Positions 8,520 through 16,803 of a stretch of DNA of 64,000 nt are shown here, piece after piece; positions within the stretch are counted from its first letter, which is position 1; each line of letters starts with the position of its first letter. Both the position numbers and the translations under genes were made by a program. This stretch comes from Sphingomonas sp. IBVSS2. Its GTDB lineage: Bacteria > Pseudomonadota > Alphaproteobacteria > Sphingomonadales > Sphingomonadaceae. The notes below the pieces were generated by a model. That model did no database searches, had not been told where the DNA came from, and worked only from the letters and a program-made list of their open reading frames with translations. The stretch lies in the NCBI RefSeq assembly GCF_002127225.1, contig NZ_NFUR01000004.1, forward strand, positions 1 to 64,000, read 5' to 3'.

Positions 8520-10316
8520 TCAGCCCCCGGCGTCGAGCAGGTCGCCGATCGCGCCCGCCGGGCTCGCCTCCGGGATCGCGCCGATCGCGGCGTCGAGCCT
8601 GGCCGGGTCGATCTTGTCGATGCTGGCGGTCAGCATGTCGAATGCGCCGGCGGTCGGCAGGCCCCTGAACGCTGCGGCGTAGCGGCCGTTCAGCGCGCGG
8701 AGCCTGTCTTCCCGTCCGAGCATCGCCAGCGCGACGGCATAGCGCAGTACCGCCGCCTGTTGCGGCGCGCCAAGCCCCTTGCCCGAGGGCAGGCCCTTCT
8801 CGCTTTCCGTCACGAAGGAGCCCCAGTCCTGGGTGCGCCAATGGATCTCGGCGCGTACCGCCGCGCCGTCCGGCACGCCGTCCAGCGCCGCCGCGGCGGC
8901 GTCGTCCTTGCCCAGCCTGTGGAACGCAACGGCTTCCATCCGCTTGCGGTCCCAGCGCATCTGGGGGGTATAGCTTGGCTGCTCGGTGGCCTGCAGCGCC
9001 TTGAGTGCCAGGTCGGGCCGGCCGGCGAGGACCTGCAGCATCGCCACCCGCACGGAGAGCGGGCCTTGCGCCACGTCCTGCGCACGCTGGGTCAGCTGGT
9101 AGGACAGCAGCTCGGCGGCGCGGGCGTAGAGGCCGGCGGCCTGGAGCCGGTCGGCCAGGCGATTGGCGAGCAGGTCGCCATCGCCGCCCGAAGGAGCCAG
9201 CTCGCGATAGTCCCAATAGAGGCCGGCGGCCTGGGCGAGCGGCACGCCGCTCTCCGGCGCCAGCACCGCGCTCAGCGCCTGTTGCAGCTCGGCGAGCATC
9301 GGCCCGGCCTGGGTGCCCAGCTTGAAATAGCGCAGCAGGGTGGCGCCGCTCTTCAGCTCGGCGCGCAGGTCCTGCTGTTCCTTGGCCAGGCCATATTCGA
9401 TGGTCAGCGCCCGCCGCTCGACCGGGCCGCCGCGCCAGCCGAAGCGCATCGCGTCGAGCTGCCGGATCGCCTCGGGCGGCGCGATCGCATGGCCGGCGAT
9501 CGACACTTCGATCGCGCCGAGCCGGGCGCCGGCCTGCACTTCGGGCGTGCCGGTGAGCGCCGCGCGCTCGAAGCGCAGCCGGGCCCCGGCCAGGTCCTTC
9601 TGCGCCAGCAGCGCGCGGCCGCGCAGCAGGTTGGCGTCGCCATTGCGGTCGTCGAACAGCTGGAGCCATTGCAGTGCCGGCTGGGGCTGGCCGGCATCGA
9701 TCGCGGCGCCGGCCGCGGCGAGCATGAAGGGCGCGCGGTCGCGCGGGGCGCGGGCGTTGATCGCGCCGCGGGCGCAGGCGACCTGTCCCACCGCCTCGGG
9801 CGCGGCGCCCGAATGGGCGAGCGCGCGCATCCGCCAGGCGCATGCCTCCGCATTGCCGGAGAGTTCGGCGGTGCTCAGCGATTCCACTGCCTCGGCATCG
9901 CGGCCGAGCAGGGTGAGCGCCGCGCCGCGCGCGAGCTGATAGGGGGCGACGAGCGCCAGGTCTGGATCGGCGAGGCGCATCGCCTCGAGTACGCCCAGCG
10001 CTTCGGCGGCGCGATCCTGGCCGATCAGGCCCCGGGCATAGGTCCAGCGCACCGATTGGCGCGTGTCGGGCGTCGCGGTGGCGAGCTGGTGCCACGCCTC
10101 GGTGCCGGTGATGCCGGTCCAGCCGTCCGCGCCGGTGATCATCGGCATTTGCGCCAGCGTGGCGGCGAAGCGGGGCAGGGCGACGCTCGGTATGGTTGCG
10201 GCCGGCTTGGCTCCGGGCGCCGGCGTGGCGGCGGGAGTGGGCGTCGCGTGCGGGGCCGGCGCGGTGACGGCGGGCGCCGCGGTGCCCGCGGCGAGGATCA
10301 GGAACAGGCCGCGCAT
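8520..10316 (-). CDS. Secreted helical-repeat (TPR-like) protein in flagellar operon
   Basis: 598 residues with a signal peptide (MRGLFLILAAGTAAPAV), an Ala/Pro/Thr-rich linker to about residue 40, then repeated helix pairs rich in LA/AL/GR motifs, as in TPR or Sel1-like solenoids. Probably periplasmic. It is translationally coupled (ATGA overlap) to a small membrane protein whose promoter carries the recurrent flagellar box, so a structural or motor-associated role is inferred. The exact family is not recognised; it could be functionally equivalent to periplasmic motor proteins such as MotC or MotK of other alphaproteobacteria, but I see no specific motif. Confidence 0.6.
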   Translation of the reverse strand: MRGLFLILAAGTAAPAVTAPAPHATPTPAATPAPGAKPAATIPSVALPRFAATLAQMPMITGADGWTGITGTEAWHQLATATPDTRQSVRWTYARGLIGQDRAAEALGVLEAMRLADPDLALVAPYQLARGAALTLLGRDAEAVESLSTAELSGNAEACAWRMRALAHSGAAPEAVGQVACARGAINARAPRDRAPFMLAAAGAAIDAGQPQPALQWLQLFDDRNGDANLLRGRALLAQKDLAGARLRFERAALTGTPEVQAGARLGAIEVSIAGHAIAPPEAIRQLDAMRFGWRGGPVERRALTIEYGLAKEQQDLRAELKSGATLLRYFKLGTQAGPMLAELQQALSAVLAPESGVPLAQAAGLYWDYRELAPSGGDGDLLANRLADRLQAAGLYARAAELLSYQLTQRAQDVAQGPLSVRVAMLQVLAGRPDLALKALQATEQPSYTPQMRWDRKRMEAVAFHRLGKDDAAAAALDGVPDGAAVRAEIHWRTQDWGSFVTESEKGLPSGKGLGAPQQAAVLRYAVALAMLGREDRLRALNGRYAAAFRGLPTAGAFDMLTASIDKIDPARLDAAIGAIPEASPAGAIGDLLDAGG

Positions 10317-10540
10317 CAGCCGAGCCCGAACGGCCGGATCGCGACGACGACGATGCCGCCGCCGATACAGGCGAGCAGGAAGAGAATGGCGTGCAGCATC
10401 GGCAGCGTCGCCTTGGCCGGAGCGGGCGCCGGCGCCGGCGGACGGACGATCTCGGCCGTCTCCTCGATGGTCACCCGCACATTGGGATGCCTTCCATTAT
10501 CGACGACACGCATCTTTCTCGGGCGCTGATCGTGGCTCAA
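10316..10540 (-). CDS. Small single-pass membrane protein
   Basis: About 74 residues from a TTG at 10540 (AGGTGA four bases upstream), or 65 from an ATG at 10513. A basic N-terminus is followed by a Pro-Ala linker (VRPPAPAPAPAKA) and one transmembrane helix (MLHAILFLLACIGGGIVVVAI) near the C-terminus, suggesting N-in topology. Overlaps the downstream repeat protein by an ATGA. Family unknown. The box at 10569-10578 marks it as a probable flagellar-regulon member. Confidence 0.6.
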   Translation of the reverse strand: MSHDQRPRKMRVVDNGRHPNVRVTIEETAEIVRPPAPAPAPAKATLPMLHAILFLLACIGGGIVVVAIRPFGLG

Positions 10541-10568
10541 CTCGTCACCTGCTCGCTGATTCCATTCT

Positions 10569-10578
10569 ATTATAGAGG
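10569..10578 (-). promoter_or_regulatory. CCTCTATAAT -10-like box
   Basis: CCTCTATAAT on the minus strand, about 30 bases before the TTG start of the small membrane protein. Same variant as at fliF (26740-26749), 17776-17785 and the small RNA. Confidence 0.6.
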
Positions 10579-10627
10579 GATGGGTGCCCGATGTGGGCGC
10601 CGGGCATGGATATCGGAGGACGGGATT

Positions 10628-11038
10628 TTGCGACGCGAAACGCTGGTGGCGCTGGGTCTTGCGGCATTGCCGCTGCCGGGCGGTGGCGCGCAGGCCTCGG
10701 GCGGCGGCGGCGCCGCCGCGGGCGAGGGCCTGCATCTCGTGACCATGGAGGAGATCACCGTGCCGATCGTCGACGCCGATCGCGTCAACGGTGCCCTGCG
10801 CTTCAAGCTGGTGATCGATGCAGGCAGCGGCGAGGTCGCTTCCAGGCTGAACGGCGAGATGCCGGTGCTGCGCGCCGTGACGCTGGCGGCGGGGCTGGAG
10901 TTCGCCCGGCTCAATGCCTCGGCGCTTCGCGCGGTCGACGCCCAGCGGCTCGACCATGACCTCACCGCCGCGCTGAAGGTCGCCGAGCCGGGCCTGGTCC
11001 GCGTGCTGATCGTCGAAGTCGACGCCCGCACCGGCTGA
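10628..11038 (+). CDS. Secreted FliL-like protein
   Basis: 136 residues from a TTG at 10628, preceded by GGAGGA at 7 bases. The N-terminus RRETLVALGLAALPLPGG looks like a short signal sequence (twin Arg at the front, possibly Tat). The C-terminal 90 residues have the FliL layout: a beta strand, then MPVLRAVTLAAGLEF, a helix and a final strand LVRVLIVEVDART. It lies between flagellar operons. The FliL relation is by pattern only. A terminator follows directly. Confidence 0.5.
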   Translation: MRRETLVALGLAALPLPGGGAQASGGGGAAAGEGLHLVTMEEITVPIVDADRVNGALRFKLVIDAGSGEVASRLNGEMPVLRAVTLAAGLEFARLNASALRAVDAQRLDHDLTAALKVAEPGLVRVLIVEVDARTG

Positions 11039-11063
11039 CCGAATTTCCGGGAGACTTTGAAGG

Positions 11064-11096
11064 GGCCGCCCCGGCATTCCGCCCGGGCGGCCTTTT
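11064..11096 (+). terminator. Rho-independent terminator
   Basis: GGCCGCCC (11064-11071) pairs with GGGCGGCC (11085-11092), followed by TTTT. Terminates the plus-strand FliL-like gene. Confidence 0.8.
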
Positions 11097-11100
11097 CGTG

Positions 11101-11691
11101 TCAGCGGCGCGCGGTCGCGGCCGGGCCCATCGCCTGGCCGGGCTGGGGGCGCATGGCCGGCGATGCCGGAGGATGGGCGGCGTTGCGGCGCGCCATCGCC
11201 ATGCTGAGCGCGGCGGCGCCCTTGGGCGTCATCGCCGCCATGATCATCGCGGTCGAGCGTTCGCGCATCCGCTGCGCGACCTTCATCTGCACTTCCATGT
11301 CGAGCTGCTCGAAGACCACCGCGGCGGCCTTGGGCTTCATCGCCTGGTAGATCCGGGCCAGCTCGTCGAACTGCGAGTCCGCCGGGGAAGGCGCACCGGG
11401 CGCGCCGCCCGGGCCGGTGCCGGCCTGGAGCTGCGCCTCGTCCTGCTTCCGGCGCGCCTCCACATCGGCGGCGAGCCGGGCCGAGGCGGCCTTGGCCGCC
11501 TGTTCGCGCAGGTCGAGCCCGCGCTTGCGGCGGGCGGCGGCGGCGTCGCGGTCGTTCATGTCCTGGGTGATCGCGTTGCCGAGCCGGGTCTGGCCCGTGT
11601 CCTGCTGGCCGGTCGCGATCGTCGCCGCATTGGCGACCACGGCGAGCCCGGTCACGCCGGCGGTGAGCAGGAGCAGCGAGGGGCGGGCCAT
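11101..11691 (-). CDS. MotE-like flagellar protein (MgtE-N-type fold)
   Basis: 196 residues: a signal or anchor segment (LLLLTAGVTGLAVVANAATIA), a charged coiled coil (about 45-95), then FDELARIYQAMKPKAAAVVFEQLD, the pattern of the MgtE N-terminal/FliG-like helical fold found in MotE. MotE in Sinorhizobium is a periplasmic chaperone of MotC. It ends the fliL-fliM operon and overlaps the preceding gene by one base (TGATGG). C-terminal tail rich in Pro, Ala and Met. Confidence 0.68.
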   Translation of the reverse strand: MARPSLLLLTAGVTGLAVVANAATIATGQQDTGQTRLGNAITQDMNDRDAAAARRKRGLDLREQAAKAASARLAADVEARRKQDEAQLQAGTGPGGAPGAPSPADSQFDELARIYQAMKPKAAAVVFEQLDMEVQMKVAQRMRERSTAMIMAAMTPKGAAALSMAMARRNAAHPPASPAMRPQPGQAMGPAATARR

Positions 11692-12080
11692 CACGCGGCT
11701 TCCGCCAGCGGGGCATCGCCCTCGGCCACGGCCGCCGGCTCGCCCGCTTCCTCGTCGCGCTGGGCATTGGCCATGCCGACCGCGTTGACGATCCGCTCGG
11801 CGGCGGCGTCGGCGATGCCGGTCATCAGGCTCAGTTCGTCGCGCAGCTCGCGGGCACGCTCGACCAGCTGGGCGTGGCGGGCGCAATCGGTGCCCAGCGT
11901 GTGCTTCATGTCCGAAAGCACGGCACGGGCCTGGACGGTGGCGACCTGCAGCGCCTCGACCACCTGGGTGAGCGCGCCGTCCTTCACGGTGCGCAGGCTC
12001 TTCATCATCCGCACGCTCTGCACGAGCACGGCCATGCACAGGATGATCGTCAGCACATTGGCGAGTAGCGCGATGCTCAT
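11691..12080 (-). CDS. DUF6468-type membrane protein after fliM
   Basis: 129 residues: one N-terminal transmembrane helix (IALLANVLTIILCMAVLVQSV, about 3-23), then a helical cytoplasmic domain and an acidic Ala-rich tail. A bitopic protein with a proline/alanine-rich end at this site recalls PflI, the flagellar positioning protein of Caulobacter, which I believe is also linked to fliLM; this is a tentative comparison. ATG overlaps the fliM stop. Confidence 0.65.
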   Translation of the reverse strand: MSIALLANVLTIILCMAVLVQSVRMMKSLRTVKDGALTQVVEALQVATVQARAVLSDMKHTLGTDCARHAQLVERARELRDELSLMTGIADAAAERIVNAVGMANAQRDEEAGEPAAVAEGDAPLAEAA

Positions 12081-13096
12081 TGCTTCACCTTCTTGTCGGA
12101 GGAAACGTCGTTGATCAGGCGCACGGCGACCTGGCCGTTGCGCTGGCCGATCTGGCCCTGGGCGAGCTTCACGCCGCCGCAAGCGACGTCGAGTGCATCG
12201 TCCGGGCTCTTGTGGAGCGCGATGGTCTGGCCGATCTCGAGATTGCGCAGGTCGGCGATCGACATTGCCTTCTCGCCCAGCAGCACGCTCATCGAGACAT
12301 TGGTCTTGCGCACCTCGGCGGCCATGTGCGCCTCCCAGATGCTGTCGCGGCCGCTCTTCTCGCCCATGAAGCGCTGGAGCAGCTTGTCGCGTACCGGCTC
12401 CAGGGTCGCATAGGGGAACACCAGCGTGAACCGCCCGCCGCGCCCGTCCATGTCGACGCGGAACGTCGCGGTGGCGCAGATGTTGGACACGCCGGCGATC
12501 GCGGCGAAGCGCGGATTGGTCTCGATGCGCTCGAGATTCATGTTCACCGGCTCGATCGGAGCGAATGCCTCCGAGAAGTCGTTCAGCGCCAGCGTCAGCA
12601 TGCGCGAGACCAGGCCGGTCTCGATGGTGGTGAAGGCGCGGCCGTCGATCACCATCGCCGAGCCGCCGCCGCGGCCGCCGAGCAGGGCGTCGACCACCGA
12701 GTAGATCAGGTTGGAATCGACGGTGACGAGGCCGTAGCTCTCCCATTCCTCGATCTTGAACACGCCGACCATCGCCGGCAGCGCGACGCGGTTCATGAAC
12801 TCGCCGAAGCGGGTGGAAGTCACTTCCTCCAGGCTGACGTCGACGCCGTCCGAGGTGAGGTTGCGCATCGAGCTGGCGAAGGAACGCACCACCCGATCGC
12901 ACACCACTTCGAGCATCGGCAGGCGCTCGTGGCTGATGACCTTGGATTCGATGACGGCGCGCAGGCCGGACTTGCGGGCGATGGGGCCCACATCGCCGAA
13001 CAGCGCGTCGATATCGGCCTGGTCGAACACGCCGCCGCCCATCTCGCCCGGGGGGGCGGGGGGATCGGGAAGATCGAAGTCCTCGAGATCGATCAT
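12077..13096 (-). CDS. fliM: Flagellar motor switch protein FliM
   Basis: 339 residues. An N-terminal acidic segment with FDQADIDALFG (the CheY-P-binding and start region of FliM), a CheC-like middle domain (TSTRFGEFMNRVALPAMVGVF, VVDALLGGRGG), and a C-terminal SpoA domain (VSMSVLLGEKAMSIADLRNLEIGQTI region). Forms the middle of the C-ring and binds phospho-CheY. Start overlaps the fliL stop (ATGA). Confidence 0.95.
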   Translation of the reverse strand: MIDLEDFDLPDPPAPPGEMGGGVFDQADIDALFGDVGPIARKSGLRAVIESKVISHERLPMLEVVCDRVVRSFASSMRNLTSDGVDVSLEEVTSTRFGEFMNRVALPAMVGVFKIEEWESYGLVTVDSNLIYSVVDALLGGRGGGSAMVIDGRAFTTIETGLVSRMLTLALNDFSEAFAPIEPVNMNLERIETNPRFAAIAGVSNICATATFRVDMDGRGGRFTLVFPYATLEPVRDKLLQRFMGEKSGRDSIWEAHMAAEVRKTNVSMSVLLGEKAMSIADLRNLEIGQTIALHKSPDDALDVACGGVKLAQGQIGQRNGQVAVRLINDVSSDKKVKQ

Positions 13097-13644
13097 TGCT
13101 GCACCAGGTCCTGGATGAGGATGTCCTTCACCTGGCCCTCGCCGAGCGTGGCGGTGGCGCGCACCATCATCTCTTCCTTGATGCGGAAGACCGCGGCCGA
13201 TCCGGACAGGTCCTCGGGGCGCAACTCGCGCAGGAAGGGCTGGAAGCTGTCGAGCACCAGCGGCAGCTTCTCCTTCAGGCCGTCCGGGGCGATGCCGTCG
13301 CCCGGCACGATCATGAAGTGGATCTTGAGGAAGCGCGCCTGCCCGTCGGGCGAGCGCAGGTTCACCAGCATCGCGGGCACGTCGACAAAGGCGCCCTTGC
13401 CCGCATCGCCCGCCGCGGCCTCGCCATGGCCGCCGCTCGCCGCGGCATCCTTCGCGCCGCCATGCCCGTCCTTGGCGCCTTCCGCCTTGGCGCCGGAGCC
13501 GGAGAGCATGAAGGCCGCGCCGCCGCCGCCGCCAAGCAGCAGCACGGCTGCCGCGGCACCGATGAGGATCAGCTTCTTCCTCGATTTGGGCTCGGCCGGC
13601 TTCGCGGCTTCGGCACCCTCCTCGATGATTTCCGGAGACGACAT
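13093..13644 (-). CDS. fliL: Basal body-associated protein FliL
   Basis: 183 residues from ATG 13644: Lys/Arg-rich start, one transmembrane helix (LILIGAAAAVLLLGGGGGAAFML), a Gly/Lys/Ala linker, then a periplasmic FliL domain (VDVPAMLVNLRSP, ending GEGQVKDILIQDLVQQ). FliL rings surround stators. An upstream ATG at 13692 is possible, but 13644 has AGGGA adjacent and gives the typical N-terminus. First gene of the leftward fliL-fliM unit. Confidence 0.92.
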   Translation of the reverse strand: MSSPEIIEEGAEAAKPAEPKSRKKLILIGAAAAVLLLGGGGGAAFMLSGSGAKAEGAKDGHGGAKDAAASGGHGEAAAGDAGKGAFVDVPAMLVNLRSPDGQARFLKIHFMIVPGDGIAPDGLKEKLPLVLDSFQPFLRELRPEDLSGSAAVFRIKEEMMVRATATLGEGQVKDILIQDLVQQ

Positions 13645-13696
13645 TCCCTGGTGACCTTCCGAAATCTGCGCGCCGACACCGCGTCGATGCATTTTC

Positions 13697-13709
13697 TCCT
13701 ATTATAGGA
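13697..13709. promoter_or_regulatory. Palindromic bidirectional -10 box, fliL/flgF
   Basis: TCCTATTATAGGA reads as CCTATAAT leftward (toward fliL) and CCTATTAT rightward (toward flgF), so one symmetrical element could serve both divergent operons. The FlbD-like palindrome at 13719-13731 lies 10 bp upstream of the leftward box. Confidence 0.65.
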
Positions 13710-13718
13710 TCAGCGCCC

Positions 13719-13731
13719 GGCAATTGTTGCC
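13719..13731. promoter_or_regulatory. Putative FlbD site, fliL/flgF
   Basis: GGCAATTGTTGCC between the shared -10 box and flgF. It would be upstream for fliL and downstream of the box for flgF, so it could activate one and repress the other. Confidence 0.6.
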
Positions 13732-13757
13732 TAGTGCGAATTTTTGAGGGACGTCCG

Positions 13758-14495
13758 GTGGACATTTCTTCCTATGTGCTGCTGAGCCAGGAAACGGCGC
13801 TGCGCCGCCGCATGGACGTGGCGGCGAACAACCTGGCCAACATGAACACGGTCGGCTTCAAGCGCGAGCAGCCGGTCTTCCGCGAATATGTCGAGAAGAC
13901 GGACAGCGCGGTGAAGCCGGCGAAGCAGACGTCGTTCGTGCTCGATTATGGCGCGATCCATGATTTCAGCCAGGGCGCTTTCCAGGCCACCGGCAACCCG
14001 CTCGACCTGATGATCGAGGGACAGGGCTATTTCTCGGTCCAGGCGCCCGACGGCAGCACCGCCTATACGCGGGCAGGCCAGCTCAAGATGCTCCCGACCG
14101 GCGAACTTGCCACCTCCACCGGCAACAAGGTGCTGGGCGAGGGCGGCAAGCCGATCACCGTCCCGCAGGAAGCGGCCAACCAGGTCTCGATCGGCAAGGA
14201 CGGCACGGTCAACGGGCCCGGCGGCCCGTTCGGCCGCGTCACCGTGACCCAGTTCGACGAAGCCGGGGTGGATCCGCGCGGCGACGGGCTGTTCAGCGGC
14301 ACCGGCGGCCGCGAGCTGCCGTCGGAGCAGACGCATCTGGTGAGCGGCGGCCTGGAAGGGTCGAACGTCAACGCGATCCAGGAGACCACCGACATGGTGG
14401 AGATCCTGCGCGCCTATCAGACCAGCCAGAACCTTTCCCAGAGCATGAACGACATGCGCAAGTCGGCGATCGACCGGCTGAGCAAGGTCGGCTGA
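13758..14495 (+). CDS. flgF: Proximal rod protein FlgF
   Basis: 245 residues: DISSYVLLSQETALRRRMDVAANNLANMNTVGFKRE is read here as the rod/hook N-terminal helix with the ANNxANxxTxGFKR motif, and the C-terminus has NVNAIQETTDMVEILRAYQ. GTG at 13758 is preferred over the earlier GTG at 13734: GAGGGA sits 7 bases upstream and it gives the family N-terminus. First gene of flgF-flgG-flgA-flgH. Confidence 0.92.
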   Translation: MDISSYVLLSQETALRRRMDVAANNLANMNTVGFKREQPVFREYVEKTDSAVKPAKQTSFVLDYGAIHDFSQGAFQATGNPLDLMIEGQGYFSVQAPDGSTAYTRAGQLKMLPTGELATSTGNKVLGEGGKPITVPQEAANQVSIGKDGTVNGPGGPFGRVTVTQFDEAGVDPRGDGLFSGTGGRELPSEQTHLVSGGLEGSNVNAIQETTDMVEILRAYQTSQNLSQSMNDMRKSAIDRLSKVG

Positions 14496-14524
14496 ACCCC
14501 ATCACGAGCATAAGGAACTAGCTC

Positions 14525-15307
14525 ATGCGTACGCTTTCCATCGCCGCGACGGGCATGCTCGCGCAGCAGACCAATGTCGATGTGATCTCGAACAACATCG
14601 CCAACATGAACACCACGGGCTTCAAGCGCCAGCGCGCCGAATTCCAGGACCTGCTTTACGAGCAGGTCGTGCGCCCCGGCTCGGCGACCAGCGCGCAGAC
14701 GATGAGCCCCACCGGCATCCAGATCGGCTCGGGCGTGAAGACGGGGGCGATCTACCGGATCAACGAGCAGGGCGCGACCCAGCAGACCGACAACCAATAT
14801 GACCTGGCGATCCAGGGCCATGGCTATTTCCAGATCACGCTGCCCGACGGCACCACCGGCTATACCCGCGACGGCTCGTTCGGCGTGTCGGACCAGGGCG
14901 AGCTGGTGAATTCGGACGGCTTCCCGGTCCAGCCCGGCATCACCGTGCCGCAGAACGCGGTGAGCGTCACCGTCTCGAAGACCGGCCAGGTCGACGTCGT
15001 CCTTTCGGGCAACCCGACCCCGCAGACGCTCGGCCAGCTCCAGCTCGCCACCTTCGTCAACGAAGGCGGCCTGGAGGCGAAGGGCGGCAACCTGTTCCTC
15101 GAGACCGCGGCCTCGGGCGCGCCGATCGCCGGCGCCCCGGGCGATCCGGGCTTCGGCACGCTGCTGCAGGGCTTCGTCGAATCCTCCAACGTCAATCCCG
15201 TGGCCGAGATCACCGCGCTCATCACCGCGCAGCGCGCCTATGAGATGAACAGCCGCGTGGTGAAGACCGCCGACGAGATGCTGGCGACGACCAGCCAGCT
15301 GCGCTGA
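14525..15307 (+). CDS. flgG: Distal rod protein FlgG
   Basis: 260 residues, exactly the usual FlgG length. MRTLSIAATGMLAQQTNVDVISNN opens the axial helix; VNPVAEITALITAQRAYEMNSR closes it. Builds the distal rod through the P and L rings. AAGGAA precedes the ATG. The stop codon overlaps the flgA start (TGATG). Confidence 0.97.
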   Translation: MRTLSIAATGMLAQQTNVDVISNNIANMNTTGFKRQRAEFQDLLYEQVVRPGSATSAQTMSPTGIQIGSGVKTGAIYRINEQGATQQTDNQYDLAIQGHGYFQITLPDGTTGYTRDGSFGVSDQGELVNSDGFPVQPGITVPQNAVSVTVSKTGQVDVVLSGNPTPQTLGQLQLATFVNEGGLEAKGGNLFLETAASGAPIAGAPGDPGFGTLLQGFVESSNVNPVAEITALITAQRAYEMNSRVVKTADEMLATTSQLR

Positions 15308-15735
15308 TGCTCGGCGTTCTCGGCCTCGCGCTGCTCGCCCTCGCCGTGCCCGAGGACGTGCCGGTCGCCGTGCTCGGCCATGCCGTGCAGAAGGGCGACC
15401 GGATCGAGGCGGGCGACTTCGCGGTCGAGCAGCGCCCCGCCGCCACGGCGCGCGGCGCACTCACCATCGACCAGGCCGCGGGCATGGAAGCCGCGCGCAA
15501 CCTGCCCGCGGGCACGGTGGTGCGCCAGGCCGATCTGATGCGCCCGCAGATGGTGCGGCGCGGGGAACCGGTGACCATCCGCATCGTCAGCGGGCCGCTG
15601 ATCATCACCGCCGCGGGCCGCGCGCTCGGCGGCGGCGCCAAGGGCGAGGCCGTCCGGGTCGTCGCCAATGCAACCAATCGCACGCTGGACGGGGTCGTCG
15701 AGGCCACGGGCGCCGTGCGCATCGTCACGCCTTGA
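15307..15735 (+). CDS. flgA: P-ring assembly chaperone FlgA
   Basis: 142 residues, shorter than many FlgA proteins, consisting of a signal peptide (MLGVLGLALLALAVPE) and the SAF/FlgA domain (GDRIEAGDF, AARNLPAGTVVRQADL, VVANATNRTLDGVVEATGAVRI as short motifs along the chain). Periplasmic chaperone for FlgI. Overlaps flgG by one base. Confidence 0.9.
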   Translation: MLGVLGLALLALAVPEDVPVAVLGHAVQKGDRIEAGDFAVEQRPAATARGALTIDQAAGMEAARNLPAGTVVRQADLMRPQMVRRGEPVTIRIVSGPLIITAAGRALGGGAKGEAVRVVANATNRTLDGVVEATGAVRIVTP

Positions 15736-15745
15736 GGGAACTATC

Positions 15746-16513
15746 ATGCGCAAGATCATTCTCGCGGCGGCCATCTGCGCCACGCTTTCGGGTTGCGGCG
15801 CCGTCGGGCGGCTGAAGCAGGTGGGCAAGGCCCCCAAGCTCTCCGAGATCCAGCCGGTCGAGGCACCCGAGATCGAGCCGTCGCTGGCGATGCCGTCGGA
15901 GCGCGTTCGCGGTGCGACCACCAATGGCACCGTGGCGGCGCGGCAGCAGCCCCAGCAGGGGAACAGCGCCTCGCTGTTCCGCACCGGCGCCGGCGCGCTG
16001 TTCCGCGACCAGCGCGCGAACAAGATCGGCGACATACTGACGATCAAGATCAACATCGCCGACAAGGCGGACCTGGGCAACAACACCTCGCGCACGCGCG
16101 GCGGCAGCGAGAGCGGCGGCCTGGGCGGCCTGCTGGGGATCAGCCCGGTGAAGAAGCTGCTCGGCGCCGATGCCAATGCCGCGCTCGAGACCAATTCGGG
16201 TTCGAAATATGCCGGCGGCGGCACCACCGCCCGTTCCGAGACGATCAACATGACGATGGCCGCCATCGTCACCCAGGTACTGCCCAACGGCAATCTGATG
16301 ATCAAGGGCCGCCAGGAAGTCCGCGTGAACTTCGAGATGCGCGAGCTGATCATCACCGGTCTTATCCGCCCGGAGGACATCGCCCGCGACAATTCGATCC
16401 GTCATTCGCAGATCGCCGAGGCGCGCGTGATCTATGGCGGCAAGGGCCAGCTCACCGACGCGCAGCAGGCGCGCTGGGGCCAGCAGATCTACGACGCGCT
16501 CTTCCCCTTCTGA
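15746..16513 (+). CDS. flgH: L-ring lipoprotein FlgH
   Basis: 255 residues with a lipoprotein signal (ATLSGCG; lipidated Cys about residue 17), then LFRDQRANKIGDILTIKI and VLPNGNLMIKGRQEVRVNFE..LITGLIRPEDI, the FlgH core. Forms the outer-membrane L ring. Follows flgA by 10 bases (GAGGGAA ribosome-binding site) and ends the operon at a strong terminator. Confidence 0.96.
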   Translation: MRKIILAAAICATLSGCGAVGRLKQVGKAPKLSEIQPVEAPEIEPSLAMPSERVRGATTNGTVAARQQPQQGNSASLFRTGAGALFRDQRANKIGDILTIKINIADKADLGNNTSRTRGGSESGGLGGLLGISPVKKLLGADANAALETNSGSKYAGGGTTARSETINMTMAAIVTQVLPNGNLMIKGRQEVRVNFEMRELIITGLIRPEDIARDNSIRHSQIAEARVIYGGKGQLTDAQQARWGQQIYDALFPF

Positions 16514-16536
16514 GCCGTCGCCAGGATTTGGAGAGG

Positions 16537-16571
16537 ATCGCCTCGCAGCCCGTGCTGCGGGGCGATTTTCC
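16537..16571 (+). terminator. Terminator after flgH
   Basis: ATCGCCTCGCAGC (16537-16549) pairs with GCTGCGGGGCGAT (16554-16566, one G-U pair), followed by TTTCCTTT. Confidence 0.85.
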
Positions 16572-16644
16572 TTTATGGGATGCGTCCGTCCCGATCTGAG
16601 CCCAAGCGCCTGGGATTGCTGGACCGATCAGCAAGCCTTGCCTC

Positions 16645-16663
16645 TTAACCTTTCGCTAACCAT
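16645..16663 (+). promoter_or_regulatory. CtrA-like box upstream of fliC
   Basis: TTAA-N7-CTAACCAT, one mismatch from the full CtrA site TTAA-N7-TTAA. It lies about 30 bp upstream of the fliC -10 box. CtrA control is inferred. Confidence 0.4.
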
Positions 16664-16675
16664 CTAAATTCGCCC

Positions 16676-16698
16676 GGCAATTTTGGTGATCCTATAAT
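16676..16698 (+). promoter_or_regulatory. fliC promoter with partial FlbD-like site
   Basis: GGCAATTTTGG (16676-16686) is one good half of the recurrent palindrome; the perfect CCTATAAT box at 16691-16698 follows after 4 bases. The leader to the fliC ATG is about 100 nt, long enough to be an FlbT target. The rest of the 16514-16803 gap holds only the flgH terminator and the CtrA-like box. Confidence 0.65.
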
Positions 16699-16803
16699 TC
16701 TTCCCACAATGATCATGCGGGCGTACCGATCACGTTCCGTCGCGGGCCGGCGTCACCGGTCCGGGTCGCAGAAGCGGCCCTTCGATCCAAGAAGGATAGG
16801 GAA

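Noticed and set aside
13734..13757. GTG at 13734 as the flgF start
   Set aside because: Too close to the promoter and lacking a ribosome-binding site; GTG at 13758 has GAGGGA and the family N-terminus.
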